From Corynebacterium imitans (GTDB lineage: Bacteria > Actinomycetota > Actinomycetes > Mycobacteriales > Mycobacteriaceae), in assembly GCF_000739455.1 (NCBI RefSeq), contig NZ_CP009211.1, positions 1,747,458 to 1,811,457 on the forward strand: a stretch of 64,000 nt of DNA. Reading direction: 5' to 3'. The first letter of the stretch is position 1. Each line of letters opens with the position of its first letter. Of the stretch, positions 1 to 9,260 are shown in pieces. The translations under genes were made by a program, and so were the position numbers. The notes beneath the pieces were generated by a model. That model had not been told where the DNA came from, did no database searches, and saw nothing but the letters and a program-made list of their open reading frames with translations.

Positions 1-176
1 TGTTACAAATCCGTTATTGAACTGTTTCCTTGTGTTTGCCAGAATTTTCCAGAAAATTCGCACGGCCCCACGCGCGCACTCCGCTCCAAAATACCCGCTA
101 CTACCTGGCGCTTTTCCGGCCATCGGCTGGCTCCGCAAAGTGTTGCCAATGTACCGTGCTTCATAAAAACTGGTTA

Positions 177-192
177 TGTGTTCTCCGTCACA
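177..192. promoter_or_regulatory. GlxR/CRP-like site candidate in the left-edge non-coding stretch
   Basis: TGTGT-TCTCCG-TCACA matches the CRP/GlxR consensus TGTGA-N6-TCACA at 9 of 10 arm positions. The site lies in bases 1-248, where I see no convincing gene. It is downstream of qcrB, so any target would be a gene to the left of the window. The assignment is inference from the motif alone. Confidence 0.3.
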
Positions 193-248
193 CCGGCGAA
201 AAGCGGGCATTCTGCGTCGTTATAAAGCGTGACTTTCTGGCATAGAAA

Positions 249-279
249 AAGGGCCCATCCCCTTTCGGGACGGGCCCTT
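249..279 (-). terminator. Rho-independent terminator of the ctaE-qcrCAB operon
   Basis: A 13-base arm starting AAGGGCCC at 249-261 pairs, with one interruption, with an arm ending GGGCCCTT at 267-279 across a short loop. Read on the minus strand the hairpin lies about 27 nt after the qcrB stop and runs into a T-rich stretch (complement of the A-run at 244-250). Confidence 0.8.
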
Positions 280-305
280 CTGCGACCGCTATTTCTTACA
301 GCGTA

Positions 306-1937
306 TTAGTGGCTGTTCTCGTGGGTCGCGTCGCGATCGTCGAGGTGCTTGGTCTCCTCGAGCTTGCGCAGCGTCTCCACCTCTTCGTGGTGCTTCTGCG
401 CCTCGGAGTCGCGGACACGCTCGGTGACGCCGAGCTCAGCCGGCTTGAAAGCACCGATGGTCTCGGAGTCTGCGAAGCCAAGCTGGTTGAGCTGCTTCGG
501 CACGCGAGCACCTGCGTACTCGAGCGGGATCGGGTGACCGTTCTCGTCGACCGGGCCGAGCGGCTGGTGGATCTCCACAAAGGCACCGTTCGGCAGCTTC
601 TTGATCACACCGGTCTCGATGCCGTGCTCCAGGACCTCGCGGTCGGAGCGCTGCAGGCCGATGCACAGGCGGTAGGTGATGAAGTACGCCAGCGGCGGCA
701 GCACGATCACGCCGATGCGGCCGAACCAGGTCATCGCGTTCAGCGAGATCTGGAAGAAATGCGCCACGTGGTCGTTACCACCGGAGATGGTCATCAGCAT
801 GAAGAACACGATGCCCATAACACCGATGGAGGTACGTACTGGGACGTCGCGCGGACGCTGCAGGAGGTTGTGGTGAGCGTCGTCGCCGGTGATCTTCTTC
901 TCAATGAAGGGGTAGGTCAGCAGCAGGACGACCATCAGGCCACAGAGCAGGGCCACCCAGAACGCGCCCGGGATGGTGTAGTTGCCCAGGTAGAGCTCCC
1001 ACGCCGGCATGACACGTGCGGCACCATCCGTCCAGAGCATGTACACGTCCGGCTGCGAACCGGCGGAAACCTGCGACGGGTTATAGGGGCCAATGTTCCA
1101 AATGCCGTTAATGGTGGTCAGACCAGCCATGGCAGCGAGGACGCCGAAGACGAACATCATGAAGCCGATTGCCTTGACGGCGAACACCGGCATGATGCGG
1201 ATGCCAACAACGTTGTTCTCGGTGCGGCCCGGGCCCGGGAACTGGGTGTGCTTCTGGAACCAGACGAGCAGCAGGTGCGCGGCGATCAGCGCGAGGATGA
1301 TGCCCGGCAGGATCAGCACGTGCAGGATGTAGAAGCGGTCCAGCATCAGGTCGGACGGGAAGTCGCCGCCGAAGATGGCCCAGTGCATCCAGGTACCGAT
1401 GATCGGGATGCCCACCACGATGGCGGACATGATGCGCAGGCCGACGCCGGAGAGCAGGTCGTCCGGGAGGGAGTAGCCCATGAAGCCCTCGATCATGCCG
1501 AGCAGGATCAGGGTGACACCGATAATCCAGTTCGCCTCACGCGGGCGACGGAACGCACCGGTGAAGAAGATACGCATCATGTGCGCGAACATGGCCATCA
1601 TGAACATCAGGGCGGCCCAGTGGTGCATCTGGCGCACGAAGAGTCCGCCGCGGACATCAAAGGAGATGTTCAGTGCGGTGGCGTAGGCGCGGGACATTTC
1701 CACGCCATTGAGCGGCAAGTAGCCGCCGTCGTAGATCACTTTGGTGATCGACGGGTCGAAGAACAGCGCCAGGTAGACGCCGGTCAGCAGCAGGATGATG
1801 AAGCTGTACAGGGCCATCTCGCCGAGCATGAAGGACCAGTGGCTCGGGAAGACCTTGTTCAGCTGGGGGCGCAGGACCCCCGCGATCGTGTACCGCGAGT
1901 CAACGTTGTCCGCGGCTTGTGCAAGTTTTGTACTCAT
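306..1937 (-). CDS. qcrB: Cytochrome bc1 complex cytochrome b subunit QcrB
   Basis: Membrane subunit of the actinobacterial menaquinol:cytochrome c reductase, which passes electrons to the aa3 oxidase in a bc1-aa3 supercomplex. The 543-residue protein has the cytochrome b pattern of many hydrophobic helices with paired histidines (for example [11 protein letters not shown] and VFPSHWSFM). It ends in a long charged hydrophilic tail, as expected for the actinobacterial form, which is longer than mitochondrial cytochrome b. The ATG overlaps the qcrA stop by one base (TAATG), so translation is probably coupled. It is the last gene before a terminator. Confidence 0.97.
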   Translation of the reverse strand: MSTKLAQAADNVDSRYTIAGVLRPQLNKVFPSHWSFMLGEMALYSFIILLLTGVYLALFFDPSITKVIYDGGYLPLNGVEMSRAYATALNISFDVRGGLFVRQMHHWAALMFMMAMFAHMMRIFFTGAFRRPREANWIIGVTLILLGMIEGFMGYSLPDDLLSGVGLRIMSAIVVGIPIIGTWMHWAIFGGDFPSDLMLDRFYILHVLILPGIILALIAAHLLLVWFQKHTQFPGPGRTENNVVGIRIMPVFAVKAIGFMMFVFGVLAAMAGLTTINGIWNIGPYNPSQVSAGSQPDVYMLWTDGAARVMPAWELYLGNYTIPGAFWVALLCGLMVVLLLTYPFIEKKITGDDAHHNLLQRPRDVPVRTSIGVMGIVFFMLMTISGGNDHVAHFFQISLNAMTWFGRIGVIVLPPLAYFITYRLCIGLQRSDREVLEHGIETGVIKKLPNGAFVEIHQPLGPVDENGHPIPLEYAGARVPKQLNQLGFADSETIGAFKPAELGVTERVRDSEAQKHHEEVETLRKLEETKHLDDRDATHENSH

Positions 1938-3157
1938 TAGGACTTACGCTCCCAGAATGCCGGGCCGACGGGCTCGATGAAGTTGCCGTTGGCGATGAGG
2001 TAACCTTCTTCGTCAACAGTCACAGGAAGCTGCGGCAGCGCACGTGCGGCGGGGCCGAAGATCGGCTTGCCGTAGTGCAGCGCGTCGAACTGCGACTGGT
2101 GGCACGGACACAGGATGCGGTTGGTCTGCGCCTCGTACAGCGAGGTCGGGCAACCGATGTGCGTGCAGATCTTGGAGTAGGCGTAGTAGTCGCCGTAGTG
2201 GAAGTCCTCCTGGCCCTCACGCTCGATGACGCGCTTGGCGTCTGCGGAGCGCAGGCGGATCAGCATGACAGCGTTACGCGGGCCGTGCAGCGAGTGCATG
2301 TGCTGCTCGTACACGTCGCGCTTCGGGTCGTACTCCTTGCCGTCGTTGACGTCCTCTGCGTACAGCGGGAAGACAGTCTCCATGGACGCTGCAGCCAGGT
2401 CCTCCGGGCGCATGCGCACCAGGCGGGAAACACCCGCGGTGGTGTAGTGCGAACCGGTCTCGCCCTCGTGCAGCTCGGCGATCGCGCCGGTGTCGCGGCC
2501 GAGGTAGACCTTGACGCCCTTCTCCTGGATCGTCCAGCCGTGGGTCCACAGCGTGCCATCGCCCAGGTAGTTGAGCTCGTGGCGCTCGCGCCACGGGTTC
2601 TTGATCATGCCGCCGAGCGGGGCAATGACCATAAGGCCGGCGAGGACGCCGGCGCCACCGAGGAGGCCCTGCATCGCCTTACGACGACCAAAGGTGGAGG
2701 TCTCCCACGCGTCGTTCAGCAGCGCGGTGGTGGTGCGACGGTCGAGTTCGCTGGAGCGACCGTCGTGGCGGCGCTGCACCGAAATCTCTTCCGGGATGAA
2801 CTTCTTCACGTACTGGATAATCGCGATACCCAGTGCGACGAAGCCAAGACCGGAGGTCAGGCCGAGTAGCGGGGTGTAGATCGTGTAGATCCACAGGCCT
2901 TCGTCGCCGTGGAACTTCGGCTCCCACGGCCAGAACAGGTAGACGCCCAAAAAGGCGATGCCGCAGAGGATGGAGATCAGCAGCCAGATGTTGATGCCAG
3001 TGGCTGCGGCCTTCTCACGCGGGTCGCCCTCGACTGGGAAGCGCTCCTTGCGGTAGGCCACCGTGACGTCGTCAAGCTCGGTGCCGAGCGCGGCGAGCTC
3101 CGCATTGCTCATGCGGTCCAGCTCTTCTTTGGTGTAATTCTTCTTCACTTCACTCAT
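1937..3157 (-). CDS. qcrA: Rieske iron-sulfur subunit QcrA
   Basis: Rieske subunit of the bc1 complex, 406 aa. The 2Fe-2S motifs are near the C-terminus: CTHIGC and CPCH, with a Cys and a His in each box ligating the cluster. The N-terminal half has three hydrophobic helices, the actinobacterial layout, where proteobacterial Rieske proteins have one. I chose the ATG at 3157 ([12 protein letters not shown]) because it overlaps the qcrC stop as ATGA and the residues upstream of it are not Rieske-like. It lies between qcrC and qcrB in a coupled operon. Confidence 0.96.
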   Translation of the reverse strand: MSEVKKNYTKEELDRMSNAELAALGTELDDVTVAYRKERFPVEGDPREKAAATGINIWLLISILCGIAFLGVYLFWPWEPKFHGDEGLWIYTIYTPLLGLTSGLGFVALGIAIIQYVKKFIPEEISVQRRHDGRSSELDRRTTTALLNDAWETSTFGRRKAMQGLLGGAGVLAGLMVIAPLGGMIKNPWRERHELNYLGDGTLWTHGWTIQEKGVKVYLGRDTGAIAELHEGETGSHYTTAGVSRLVRMRPEDLAAASMETVFPLYAEDVNDGKEYDPKRDVYEQHMHSLHGPRNAVMLIRLRSADAKRVIEREGQEDFHYGDYYAYSKICTHIGCPTSLYEAQTNRILCPCHQSQFDALHYGKPIFGPAARALPQLPVTVDEEGYLIANGNFIEPVGPAFWERKS

Positions 3158-4002
3158 GAGCGCGATCCAATCCAGATAGCAGCGGCAGCGACCAGGGTCA
3201 CGCCAATGATCCACATAGCCATACCCTCAGAAACCGGGCCGAGGCCGCCGAGCGACCAGCCACCCGGGCTCGGGGTTTCCTTCGCGGACTTGATGAAGGC
3301 GATGATGTCCTTCTTCTCGTCAGCGGTGAGCTGGCGGTCGGAGAACTTCGGCATGTTCTGCGGGCCGGTGAGCATCGCCTGGTAGATCTCCTGCTCGTTG
3401 GCGGGATCAAGCACCGGGGCGTACTTACCGGAAGACAGCGCGCCACCACGGCCGGTGAAGCTGTGGCAGGAGGCGCAGTTGAGGCGGAACAGCTCGGAGC
3501 CGCGGGCTACGTCGGCGGCTTGAATCTGGCCGTCGTAGTTCTTGCCGCGCAGGGACTCCTTGGCCACTTCGCCGTTGTCGTCGTAGACGAGCTCAGGGCC
3601 GCCACCGTTGGCTGCGACGTACGCAGCCAGGGCGAGCGCCTGGGACTCGGTGTAGCGCGGGCGCTTACGCTCAGCCTGCGCGTCGTTCGACATCATCGGC
3701 ATGCGGCCGGAGTTGACCTGGAAGTACACGGCACCCTCGCCGGTACCAATCAGCGAAGGGCCGCGATCCTCGACGCCCTCCAGGTTCGCGCCGTGGCACG
3801 TAATGCAGGCCACGTCGTAGATGTCCTTGCCCTCCTGGACCAGGGCCTGCTCATCGCGCTCGGCGGTGGCAACCTGAGCGTTCGGGGTCAGCGCGGAGGC
3901 CAGAAGGCCCGCACCGGTAAGCCCGAGCGTCAGCGCAGCGGCACCAGCGACGGTGCGTTGGGTCTTGCGACCGCGACGCTTCTTCTTAGGTGTGTTTTCC
4001 AT
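3154..4002 (-). CDS. qcrC: Diheme cytochrome c subunit QcrC
   Basis: Membrane-anchored diheme cytochrome c, 282 aa. It stands in for a soluble cytochrome c in Corynebacterium and hands electrons to the CuA centre of CtaC. Two heme-binding CXXCH motifs are visible (CITCH and CASCH), each in a separate cytochrome c domain. A basic N-terminus (KKKRRGRK) precedes a signal-anchor helix, and a second helix lies at the C-terminus ([15 protein letters not shown]). A ribosome site, GGAAGC, precedes the ATG. It follows ctaE after a 45-nt gap and overlaps qcrA by 4 nt. Confidence 0.97.
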   Translation of the reverse strand: MENTPKKKRRGRKTQRTVAGAAALTLGLTGAGLLASALTPNAQVATAERDEQALVQEGKDIYDVACITCHGANLEGVEDRGPSLIGTGEGAVYFQVNSGRMPMMSNDAQAERKRPRYTESQALALAAYVAANGGGPELVYDDNGEVAKESLRGKNYDGQIQAADVARGSELFRLNCASCHSFTGRGGALSSGKYAPVLDPANEQEIYQAMLTGPQNMPKFSDRQLTADEKKDIIAFIKSAKETPSPGGWSLGGLGPVSEGMAMWIIGVTLVAAAAIWIGSRS

Positions 4003-4047
4003 CTTGCTTCCTTTTAGCGACTATTCAAGCTTTATCTGTTCCCTGGA

Positions 4048-4668
4048 CTACTGCACCAGGTAGAGGGTGATGAACACGCCGATCCACACCACGTCAACGA
4101 AGTGCCAGTAGTAGGAGGTCACCATCGCAGCCGTTGCCTGCGCCGGGGTGAACTTCGACTTGGAAACACGAAGCAGCACCACGATGAAGGCAAGAATGCC
4201 GGCAGTTACGTGCGCCATGTGGAAGCCGGTGATGATGTAGAACACCGAGCCATACACGCTGGACTGCACACTTACACCGTGCATGACCATCTCGGTCCAC
4301 TCGTATGCCACGAGACCCAGGAAGATCACGCCGAGCAGCACAGTGACAGCAAACCACTTACGCAGGCCGTATACGTCACCCCTTTCTGCAGCGAACACGC
4401 CGAACTGAGAGGTCACAGAGGAAGCAACCAGAACGATGGTGATGATCAAGCCGAACATCACGTTCAGGTGTGCCGTCTGGTTCTCCCAGTCACCGGCAGC
4501 CAAGCCGTTTGCACGCGACGTGAAGTACATCGCGAACAAGCCAGCAAAGAACATCAACTCTTGGGCGAGGAACGCGATCGTGCCCACGCTGACCATGTTC
4601 GGTCGGTTCAGCGAGGGGACACGATTCTGCGGTGTCGCCATGCCTTGGTTAGAAATTGCGGTCGTCAC
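4048..4668 (-). CDS. ctaE: Cytochrome c oxidase subunit III CtaE
   Basis: Subunit III of the aa3-type oxidase, 206 aa, with five hydrophobic helices and the family stretch ELMFFAGLFAMYF. The GTG at 4668 (VTTAISNQGM) is preferred over an upstream ATG at 4875: the extra 69 residues are not oxidase-like, and the corynebacterial family begins with this sequence as I remember it. It is the first gene of ctaE-qcrC-qcrA-qcrB. The 426-nt gap upstream of it should hold its promoter and contains a strong palindrome at 4886-4913. Confidence 0.95.
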   Translation of the reverse strand: MTTAISNQGMATPQNRVPSLNRPNMVSVGTIAFLAQELMFFAGLFAMYFTSRANGLAAGDWENQTAHLNVMFGLIITIVLVASSVTSQFGVFAAERGDVYGLRKWFAVTVLLGVIFLGLVAYEWTEMVMHGVSVQSSVYGSVFYIITGFHMAHVTAGILAFIVVLLRVSKSKFTPAQATAAMVTSYYWHFVDVVWIGVFITLYLVQ

Positions 4669-4885
4669 GCATGTGATTATGGCCTGTTTTCGTCTGAAAG
4701 TCATCTCAGATACCCCCGAAATTCTTCTGCCAATTCCGCCCCAACCAGCTATTTTCCCTGCTATGCGATTCTGGAAAAAACTTTTTTGAAAACCCGGGAA
4801 CTTTTTCAAACGACTATCCGACGCACATCCCCGCAGGTCACGGCAGCGCCAGTTCCACACCCCCGCTTTTCGCAACGTTTCGCCG

Positions 4886-4913
4886 ATCGGTGGGCAAATA
4901 TTTGCCCGCCGAT
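4886..4913. promoter_or_regulatory. 28-bp near-perfect palindrome upstream of ctaE
   Basis: The core GGGCAAATATTTGCCC (4892-4907) is a perfect 16-bp palindrome. The flanks ATCGG and CCGAT extend the symmetry to 28 bp with one mismatched pair (4891/4908). It lies about 220 bp before the ctaE start in the 4669-5094 gap, which otherwise holds only the ctaF terminator and one iterated 12-mer. The AT-rich centre and lack of a following T-run argue against a terminator. A dimeric repressor or activator site for the respiratory operon is the likeliest reading, but I cannot name the regulator. Confidence 0.5.
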
Positions 4914-5012
4914 TCGGCTTGGCACTAAGTTCCCGATTGTGACGCTTCTCATACCCGCTAAGCGTAGAAAGCGGGTGGAAAACCTACTTTCGGTTGACCC
5001 CTGTGCGGGTGG

Positions 5013-5024
5013 GCGTCGACAAGC
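5013..5024 (+). repeat. Non-coding copy of the iterated 12-mer GCGTCGAYAAGC
   Basis: An exact copy (C at the degenerate position) just past the ctaC-ctaF terminator, outside any gene. The other eleven exact copies in the window start at 8458, 11576, 26436, 26971, 32070, 43244, 47842, 54974, 57862, 59084 and 61932. Confidence 0.6.
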
Positions 5025-5027
5025 ATA

Positions 5028-5057
5028 AAGCCCCGACACCACAAGGTGCCGGGGCTT
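5028..5057 (-). terminator. Terminator of the ctaC-ctaF operon
   Basis: AAGCCCCGACACC (5028-5040) pairs with GGTGCCGGGGCTT (5045-5057) around a 4-nt loop. On the minus strand it lies about 38 nt after the ctaF stop and is followed by a short T-containing stretch. Confidence 0.8.
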
Positions 5058-5094
5058 AAGACTTCCCGCGAAGGCGTGCGGGAGATGAAGGCGC

Positions 5095-5526
5095 TTAGTG
5101 CTTCTCGCGCGGGATACCGTACTGCAGGTTGAGCTGCGTGGTGGTCCAGATGAGGAAGACCGCGCCAAAAGCGATCAGCCACAGCTGGTAGAAGGCGATA
5201 CCCAGGCCGAGGAAGAAGATCGCGCCGGACATTGCGAACGGCCAGATCGAGTGCGGGGAGAAGAAGCCCAGCACGCCAGCGCCGTCTTCGATCTCCGCTT
5301 CTTCCCAGTCCTCGGGGAGGACGTCCATGCGGCGCTCGGTGAAGTTGAGGTAGACCGCCATCATGAAGCACAGCGCCGTGGCGAGCACGAGCGCGACACC
5401 ACCGACCCACTCGAGGCCGAAGAGGTAAGCATCCTCACCGATCCAGCTCGTGGAGACGATGTAGGCCACTGCCATCAGGGCCAAGAAGGTGCCGATTGCG
5501 TAGAAAACTTTTGAGCCAGCTCCCAT
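5095..5526 (-). CDS. ctaF: Cytochrome c oxidase subunit IV CtaF (actinobacterial type)
   Basis: Small integral membrane subunit of the aa3 oxidase, 143 aa. Four hydrophobic helices occur in two pairs, separated by an acidic cytoplasmic segment (about residues 67-85, rich in E and D) ending in [11 protein letters not shown], a recognisable CtaF feature. It follows ctaC by 21 nt with a strong AAGGAG site and is terminated at 5028-5057. Confidence 0.93.
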   Translation of the reverse strand: MGAGSKVFYAIGTFLALMAVAYIVSTSWIGEDAYLFGLEWVGGVALVLATALCFMMAVYLNFTERRMDVLPEDWEEAEIEDGAGVLGFFSPHSIWPFAMSGAIFFLGLGIAFYQLWLIAFGAVFLIWTTTQLNLQYGIPREKH

Positions 5527-5547
5527 TGTTCTGCACTCCTTCTTTCT

Positions 5548-6639
5548 TTAAACGGTGGTGGGGACGTTGGCGTTGTTACCGTCGCGGGTACCCAGACGGT
5601 CGGTAACAAACGGGTGGGTGGAGGTTGCGTACGGTTCCTCACCAATCGCCTTCAGTGCGTCCGAGTTCGGAGCCTGCGGGTTCTCGATGCGGAAGTCCAT
5701 GTACTGCTTGAACTTCTCCGGGGAGACCGCGCGAATCTCAAAGTTCATCATGGCGTGGTAGGTACCGCACATCTCGGCACAGCGGCCGACGAACGCGCCT
5801 TCCTCATCGATGCGCTCGATCTGGAAGCTGCGCTGCTGCTGGTTGGACTCGGGGTGCGCGTAGACGTCGCGCTTGAACAGGAACTCCGGGACCCAGAACG
5901 CGTGGTTGACGTCACCGGAAGCGAGACGGAACTCGATCGCCGTGTCGGTCGGGACCACGAGCACCGGGATCTCCTCGGAGGAGCCGATGGTCTCGATCTG
6001 GTTGAAGTTCAGGTACGACTGGTCACCCATGGACATGCCGTGGATGGGGTTCGGGTTGGGCACACCCTCCGGGTCGTACTTCGACTCCTCAGCAGCGGCC
6101 TGACGCTCCTCGTCGCGGCCCTCGTACTTCTGGCCGTTCGGGATGAACTCGCCGTCGACCTCTGCGTAGCCGAACTTCCAGTTCCACTGGTAGCCGGTGA
6201 CGTCAACGGTGACCTTCGGATCCTTGTCCAGTGCAGTGGTCTTCGTCTGTGCCTGGACGGTGAAGAAGAACAGCACCATGACGATCAGAATCGGCACGAT
6301 GGTCAGTGCCAGCTCAAGCGGCACGTTGTACTGCAGCTGCTTCGGGAACTCGCCCTCGCCCTTCTTCTCCTTGGCCTTGCGGTTCCACTTGAAGATGGCG
6401 GTGAGGAACAGGCCCCACATCACGATGCCGATAATCCAGGCAGCGAGCCAAACCCAGACCCAGAAGTTGTACATCTGTACACCCTCCGGAGTGACCGGGT
6501 CGGGCCAGCCCATGTCGAGCACCTTGGCCACAGCCTCCGGCGGGGCTACTTCACAGCCCGCGAGCGCGAAGCCGCCGAGCAGGAGCGAACCGGCCACGCC
6601 AAGCTTCTTGGCGAAGCTGCGCTTTGTTTCCTTTTCCAC
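5548..6639 (-). CDS. ctaC: Cytochrome c oxidase subunit II CtaC (lipoprotein)
   Basis: Subunit II carries the CuA centre that accepts electrons from cytochrome c. The 363-aa protein begins with a lipoprotein signal ending in a lipobox (LGGFALAGC), then two helices, then the periplasmic cupredoxin domain. The CuA ligand motif CAEMCGTYHAMM is present. The GTG at 6639 follows a GGAAGG site by 8 nt and places the signal peptide correctly. The ATG at 6714 would add 25 unrelated residues. The divergent gene is ltsA. Confidence 0.96.
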   Translation of the reverse strand: MEKETKRSFAKKLGVAGSLLLGGFALAGCEVAPPEAVAKVLDMGWPDPVTPEGVQMYNFWVWVWLAAWIIGIVMWGLFLTAIFKWNRKAKEKKGEGEFPKQLQYNVPLELALTIVPILIVMVLFFFTVQAQTKTTALDKDPKVTVDVTGYQWNWKFGYAEVDGEFIPNGQKYEGRDEERQAAAEESKYDPEGVPNPNPIHGMSMGDQSYLNFNQIETIGSSEEIPVLVVPTDTAIEFRLASGDVNHAFWVPEFLFKRDVYAHPESNQQQRSFQIERIDEEGAFVGRCAEMCGTYHAMMNFEIRAVSPEKFKQYMDFRIENPQAPNSDALKAIGEEPYATSTHPFVTDRLGTRDGNNANVPTTV

Positions 6640-7044
6640 GTGTGTCTGCCTTCCTGTCCACACTTCATTTAAAACACTGAACGTCCATAGGTATGCCAGA
6701 GCATTCCTACCCATTCCTACCCAGTTAGATTAGTTCATCCCAAGCCCGTCCACGGAATTCTCACTCTCGCCCCCGAAGTGCAGTACTTTCGCTTCCCGAC
6801 GCCCACCCGCCACCCTTGGCTTTTCCTGCCAGGCCCCAGCAATTGTGGCCTACAGCACACAAAATCCGGAGATTCGGCCAAAATATTCATCCGAAAGTTG
6901 GCCCCCTTTCGGGGACGGGCTAAAGGTTGAAGCGCCACACCGGCGGCCGGTTCGCCGATCGAGGCGCGCGAACTCTATCCTTGGAAGGCATACCCGCGCG
7001 CACCCGTTGCGCACCATATATATAAGGAGAAGGTTCAACTTACG
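6640..7044. promoter_or_regulatory. Divergent control region between ctaC and ltsA
   Basis: This 405-nt gene-free stretch should contain both promoters. It holds a GlxR-like palindrome at 6844-6859 (TGTGG-CCTACA-GCACA, with TGTG/CACA arms and central TA). A 10-bp direct repeat, CATTCCTACC, occurs twice in tandem at 6702-6721. A TATATA stretch near 7016-7022 is followed by an AAGGAGAAGG ribosome site before ltsA. GlxR control of ctaCF is known in C. glutamicum. Its use here is inferred. Confidence 0.45.
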
Positions 7045-8982
7045 ATGTGTGGCCTGCTTGCACTGCTTACCGCCGGTTCCAACGCCAGCACCTTCGTCCC
7101 CGCCATGGACGAGGCGCTGCCCTGCATGTACCACCGCGGCCCCGACGCCGCCGGCACGTGGCACGACGCAGACGCAGTCTTCGGCTTTAACCGCCTGGCC
7201 ATCATCGACCTGGAGCACTCCCACCAGCCACTGCGCTGGGGCCCGGAGGACAACCCGACCCGCTACGCCATGACCTTCAACGGCGAGATCTACAACTACC
7301 TCGAGCTGCGCGAGGAGCTGCAGGCCGCGGGCTACACCTTTAATACTTCCGGCGACGGCGAGCCGATCGTGGTGGGCTACCACCACTGGGGCAAGGACGT
7401 GGTCAACCACCTGCGCGGCATGTTCGGCATCGTCATCTGGGACAGCGAGACGAAAACTATGTTTGCCGCCCGCGACCAGTTCGGCATCAAGCCGCTGTTT
7501 TACGCCACCACGGAGGCCGGTACCGTGTTCGCCTCCGAGAAGAAATCTATCCTTGCGATGGCGGAACCCCTTGGGCTCGACCTCGGTGGTCAAGACAACG
7601 GCCTAGACCGACGCGCGATCGAGCACTATGTCGACCTGCAGTACGTTCCCGAACCGGAGACGCTGCACACCGCTATTCGACGCGTGGAGTCCGGCTGCAC
7701 CGTCACCCTGAGCCCCGGCGGCAAGGTCGTCAGCGAGCGGTATTTCACCCCGCACTTTAAGTCCCAGCCGGTCCCCAAGGCCAAGGAGCAGGACCTCTAC
7801 GACCGGATCGCCGCAGCCCTCGAGGATTCGGTGGCCAAGCACATGCGCGCCGACGTGACCGTCGGTTCCTTCCTCTCCGGCGGCATCGATTCCACCGCCA
7901 TCGCGGCGTTGGCAAAGCGCCACAACCCGGACCTTTTGACCTTCACCACCGGCTTCGAGCGCGAGGGCTACTCCGAGGTCGACGTGGCTGCCGAGTCGGC
8001 TGAAGCGATTGGCGTCGAGCACATCGTCAAGATCGTCTCGCCCGAGGAGTATGCGAACGCGATCCCGAAGATCATGTGGTACTTGGACGACCCGGTCGCC
8101 GACCCTTCGCTCGTCCCGCTCTTCTTCGTCGCGCAAGAAGCCCGCAAGCACGTCAAGGTCGTGCTCTCCGGCGAGGGTGCCGACGAGCTGTTCGGCGGCT
8201 ACACCATCTACAAGGAGCCTCTTTCGCTCGCGCCCTTTGAAAAGCTGCCCTCTCCCCTGCTGCGCGGGCTGAACAAGCTCGGCCAGGTCCTTCCCGAGGG
8301 CATGAAGGGCAAGAGCCTGCTGCTGCGTGGCACCACCCCGATGGAGGAGCGCTACTACGGCAACGCCCGCTCCTTTAACTTCGAGCAGCTCAACCGGGTG
8401 CTGCCCTGGGCCAAGCGCGAGTGGGATCACCGGGAGGTGACGGCACCGATTTACGCGGCGTCGACAAGCATGGACCCGGTCGCGCGCATGCAGAACCTCG
8501 ACCTGTTCACCTGGATGCGCGGCGACATCCTGGTCAAGGCCGACAAGATGAACATGGCGAACTCGCTCGAGCTGCGCGTCCCCTTCCTGGACAAGGAGGT
8601 CTTCGAGGTGGCGCAGACAATTCCTTACGAGCAGAAGATCGCGAACGGGACGACGAAGTACGCGCTGCGCCGCGCGATGGAGCAGATCGTGCCCGCACAC
8701 GTGCTCAACCGCCGCAAGCTCGGCTTCCCCGTGCCGATGCGCCACTGGCTCGCGGGTGACGAGCTGTACGGCTGGGCGCAGGACACGATCAACGAATCGC
8801 AGACCGAGCACATCTTTAACAAGAAGGAGGTGCTCGAGATGCTCAAGGAGCACCGCGACGGCATCTCTGACCACTCCCGCCGCCTGTGGACCGTACTGGC
8901 ATTTATGGTTTGGCACGGCATCTTCGTCGAGCAGCGCATCGACCCGGAGATCGAGCACAAGGACTACCCGGTCAAGCTGTAA
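7045..8982 (+). CDS. ltsA: Glutamine-dependent amidotransferase LtsA (asparagine synthase family)
   Basis: 645-aa class II glutamine amidotransferase. The N-terminus, MCGLLALL, provides the catalytic Cys2. The AsnB synthase domain follows, with the pyrophosphatase-type loop SFLSGGIDSTAIAAL near residue 275 and later VVLSGEGADELFGGY. In C. glutamicum the orthologue beside ctaC is LtsA, which amidates diaminopimelate of peptidoglycan and confers lysozyme resistance, rather than making free asparagine. The position next to ctaC supports that assignment. A generic asparagine synthetase role remains possible. No terminator is obvious downstream. Confidence 0.9.
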   Translation: MCGLLALLTAGSNASTFVPAMDEALPCMYHRGPDAAGTWHDADAVFGFNRLAIIDLEHSHQPLRWGPEDNPTRYAMTFNGEIYNYLELREELQAAGYTFNTSGDGEPIVVGYHHWGKDVVNHLRGMFGIVIWDSETKTMFAARDQFGIKPLFYATTEAGTVFASEKKSILAMAEPLGLDLGGQDNGLDRRAIEHYVDLQYVPEPETLHTAIRRVESGCTVTLSPGGKVVSERYFTPHFKSQPVPKAKEQDLYDRIAAALEDSVAKHMRADVTVGSFLSGGIDSTAIAALAKRHNPDLLTFTTGFEREGYSEVDVAAESAEAIGVEHIVKIVSPEEYANAIPKIMWYLDDPVADPSLVPLFFVAQEARKHVKVVLSGEGADELFGGYTIYKEPLSLAPFEKLPSPLLRGLNKLGQVLPEGMKGKSLLLRGTTPMEERYYGNARSFNFEQLNRVLPWAKREWDHREVTAPIYAASTSMDPVARMQNLDLFTWMRGDILVKADKMNMANSLELRVPFLDKEVFEVAQTIPYEQKIANGTTKYALRRAMEQIVPAHVLNRRKLGFPVPMRHWLAGDELYGWAQDTINESQTEHIFNKKEVLEMLKEHRDGISDHSRRLWTVLAFMVWHGIFVEQRIDPEIEHKDYPVKL

Positions 8983-9064
8983 GGGGGCGACCTGGGGAGT
9001 TTGCCGCTTCCGTGCTCCGATCGACCTGGCGTTTTGACGCCGGGCTTGTGTCTTTGAGGCTGGT

Positions 9065-9202
9065 CCAAATGGAGCTAGCTCCGTTTAGCAATCACGGTTC
9101 CGCGCGACCTGGGATTTTCCGGCCGGGGTGAGCCCAAATGGAGCTAGCTCTACTTAGGCGTCCAGCACTCCGCACACGCCACAAGGTAGTGCTAGCTCTA
9201 CC
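9065..9202. repeat. Three spaced palindromic repeats centred on GCTAGC
   Basis: The 278-nt gap 8983-9260 contains CCAAATGGAGCTAGCTC at 9065-9081 and again, identical, at 9134-9150. A third variant, GGTAGTGCTAGCTCTACC, is at 9185-9202. Each is nearly self-complementary around GCTAGC. The centres are 69 and about 48 bp apart. No gene overlaps them. They could be binding sites for a dimeric regulator of the S41 protease gene or copies of a small intergenic repeat. Confidence 0.5.
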
Positions 9203-9260
9203 CAAAGACTCCCGCTGCCACCATTGCCGACAACCTCCTCGCACAGCGAAAATTAAAGGC

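Noticed and set aside
309..1940. 543-codon open frame on the plus strand opposite qcrB
   Set aside because: It mirrors qcrB exactly, has low-complexity His/Glu/Arg-rich translation and no ribosome site. It is a product of GC-biased third positions.
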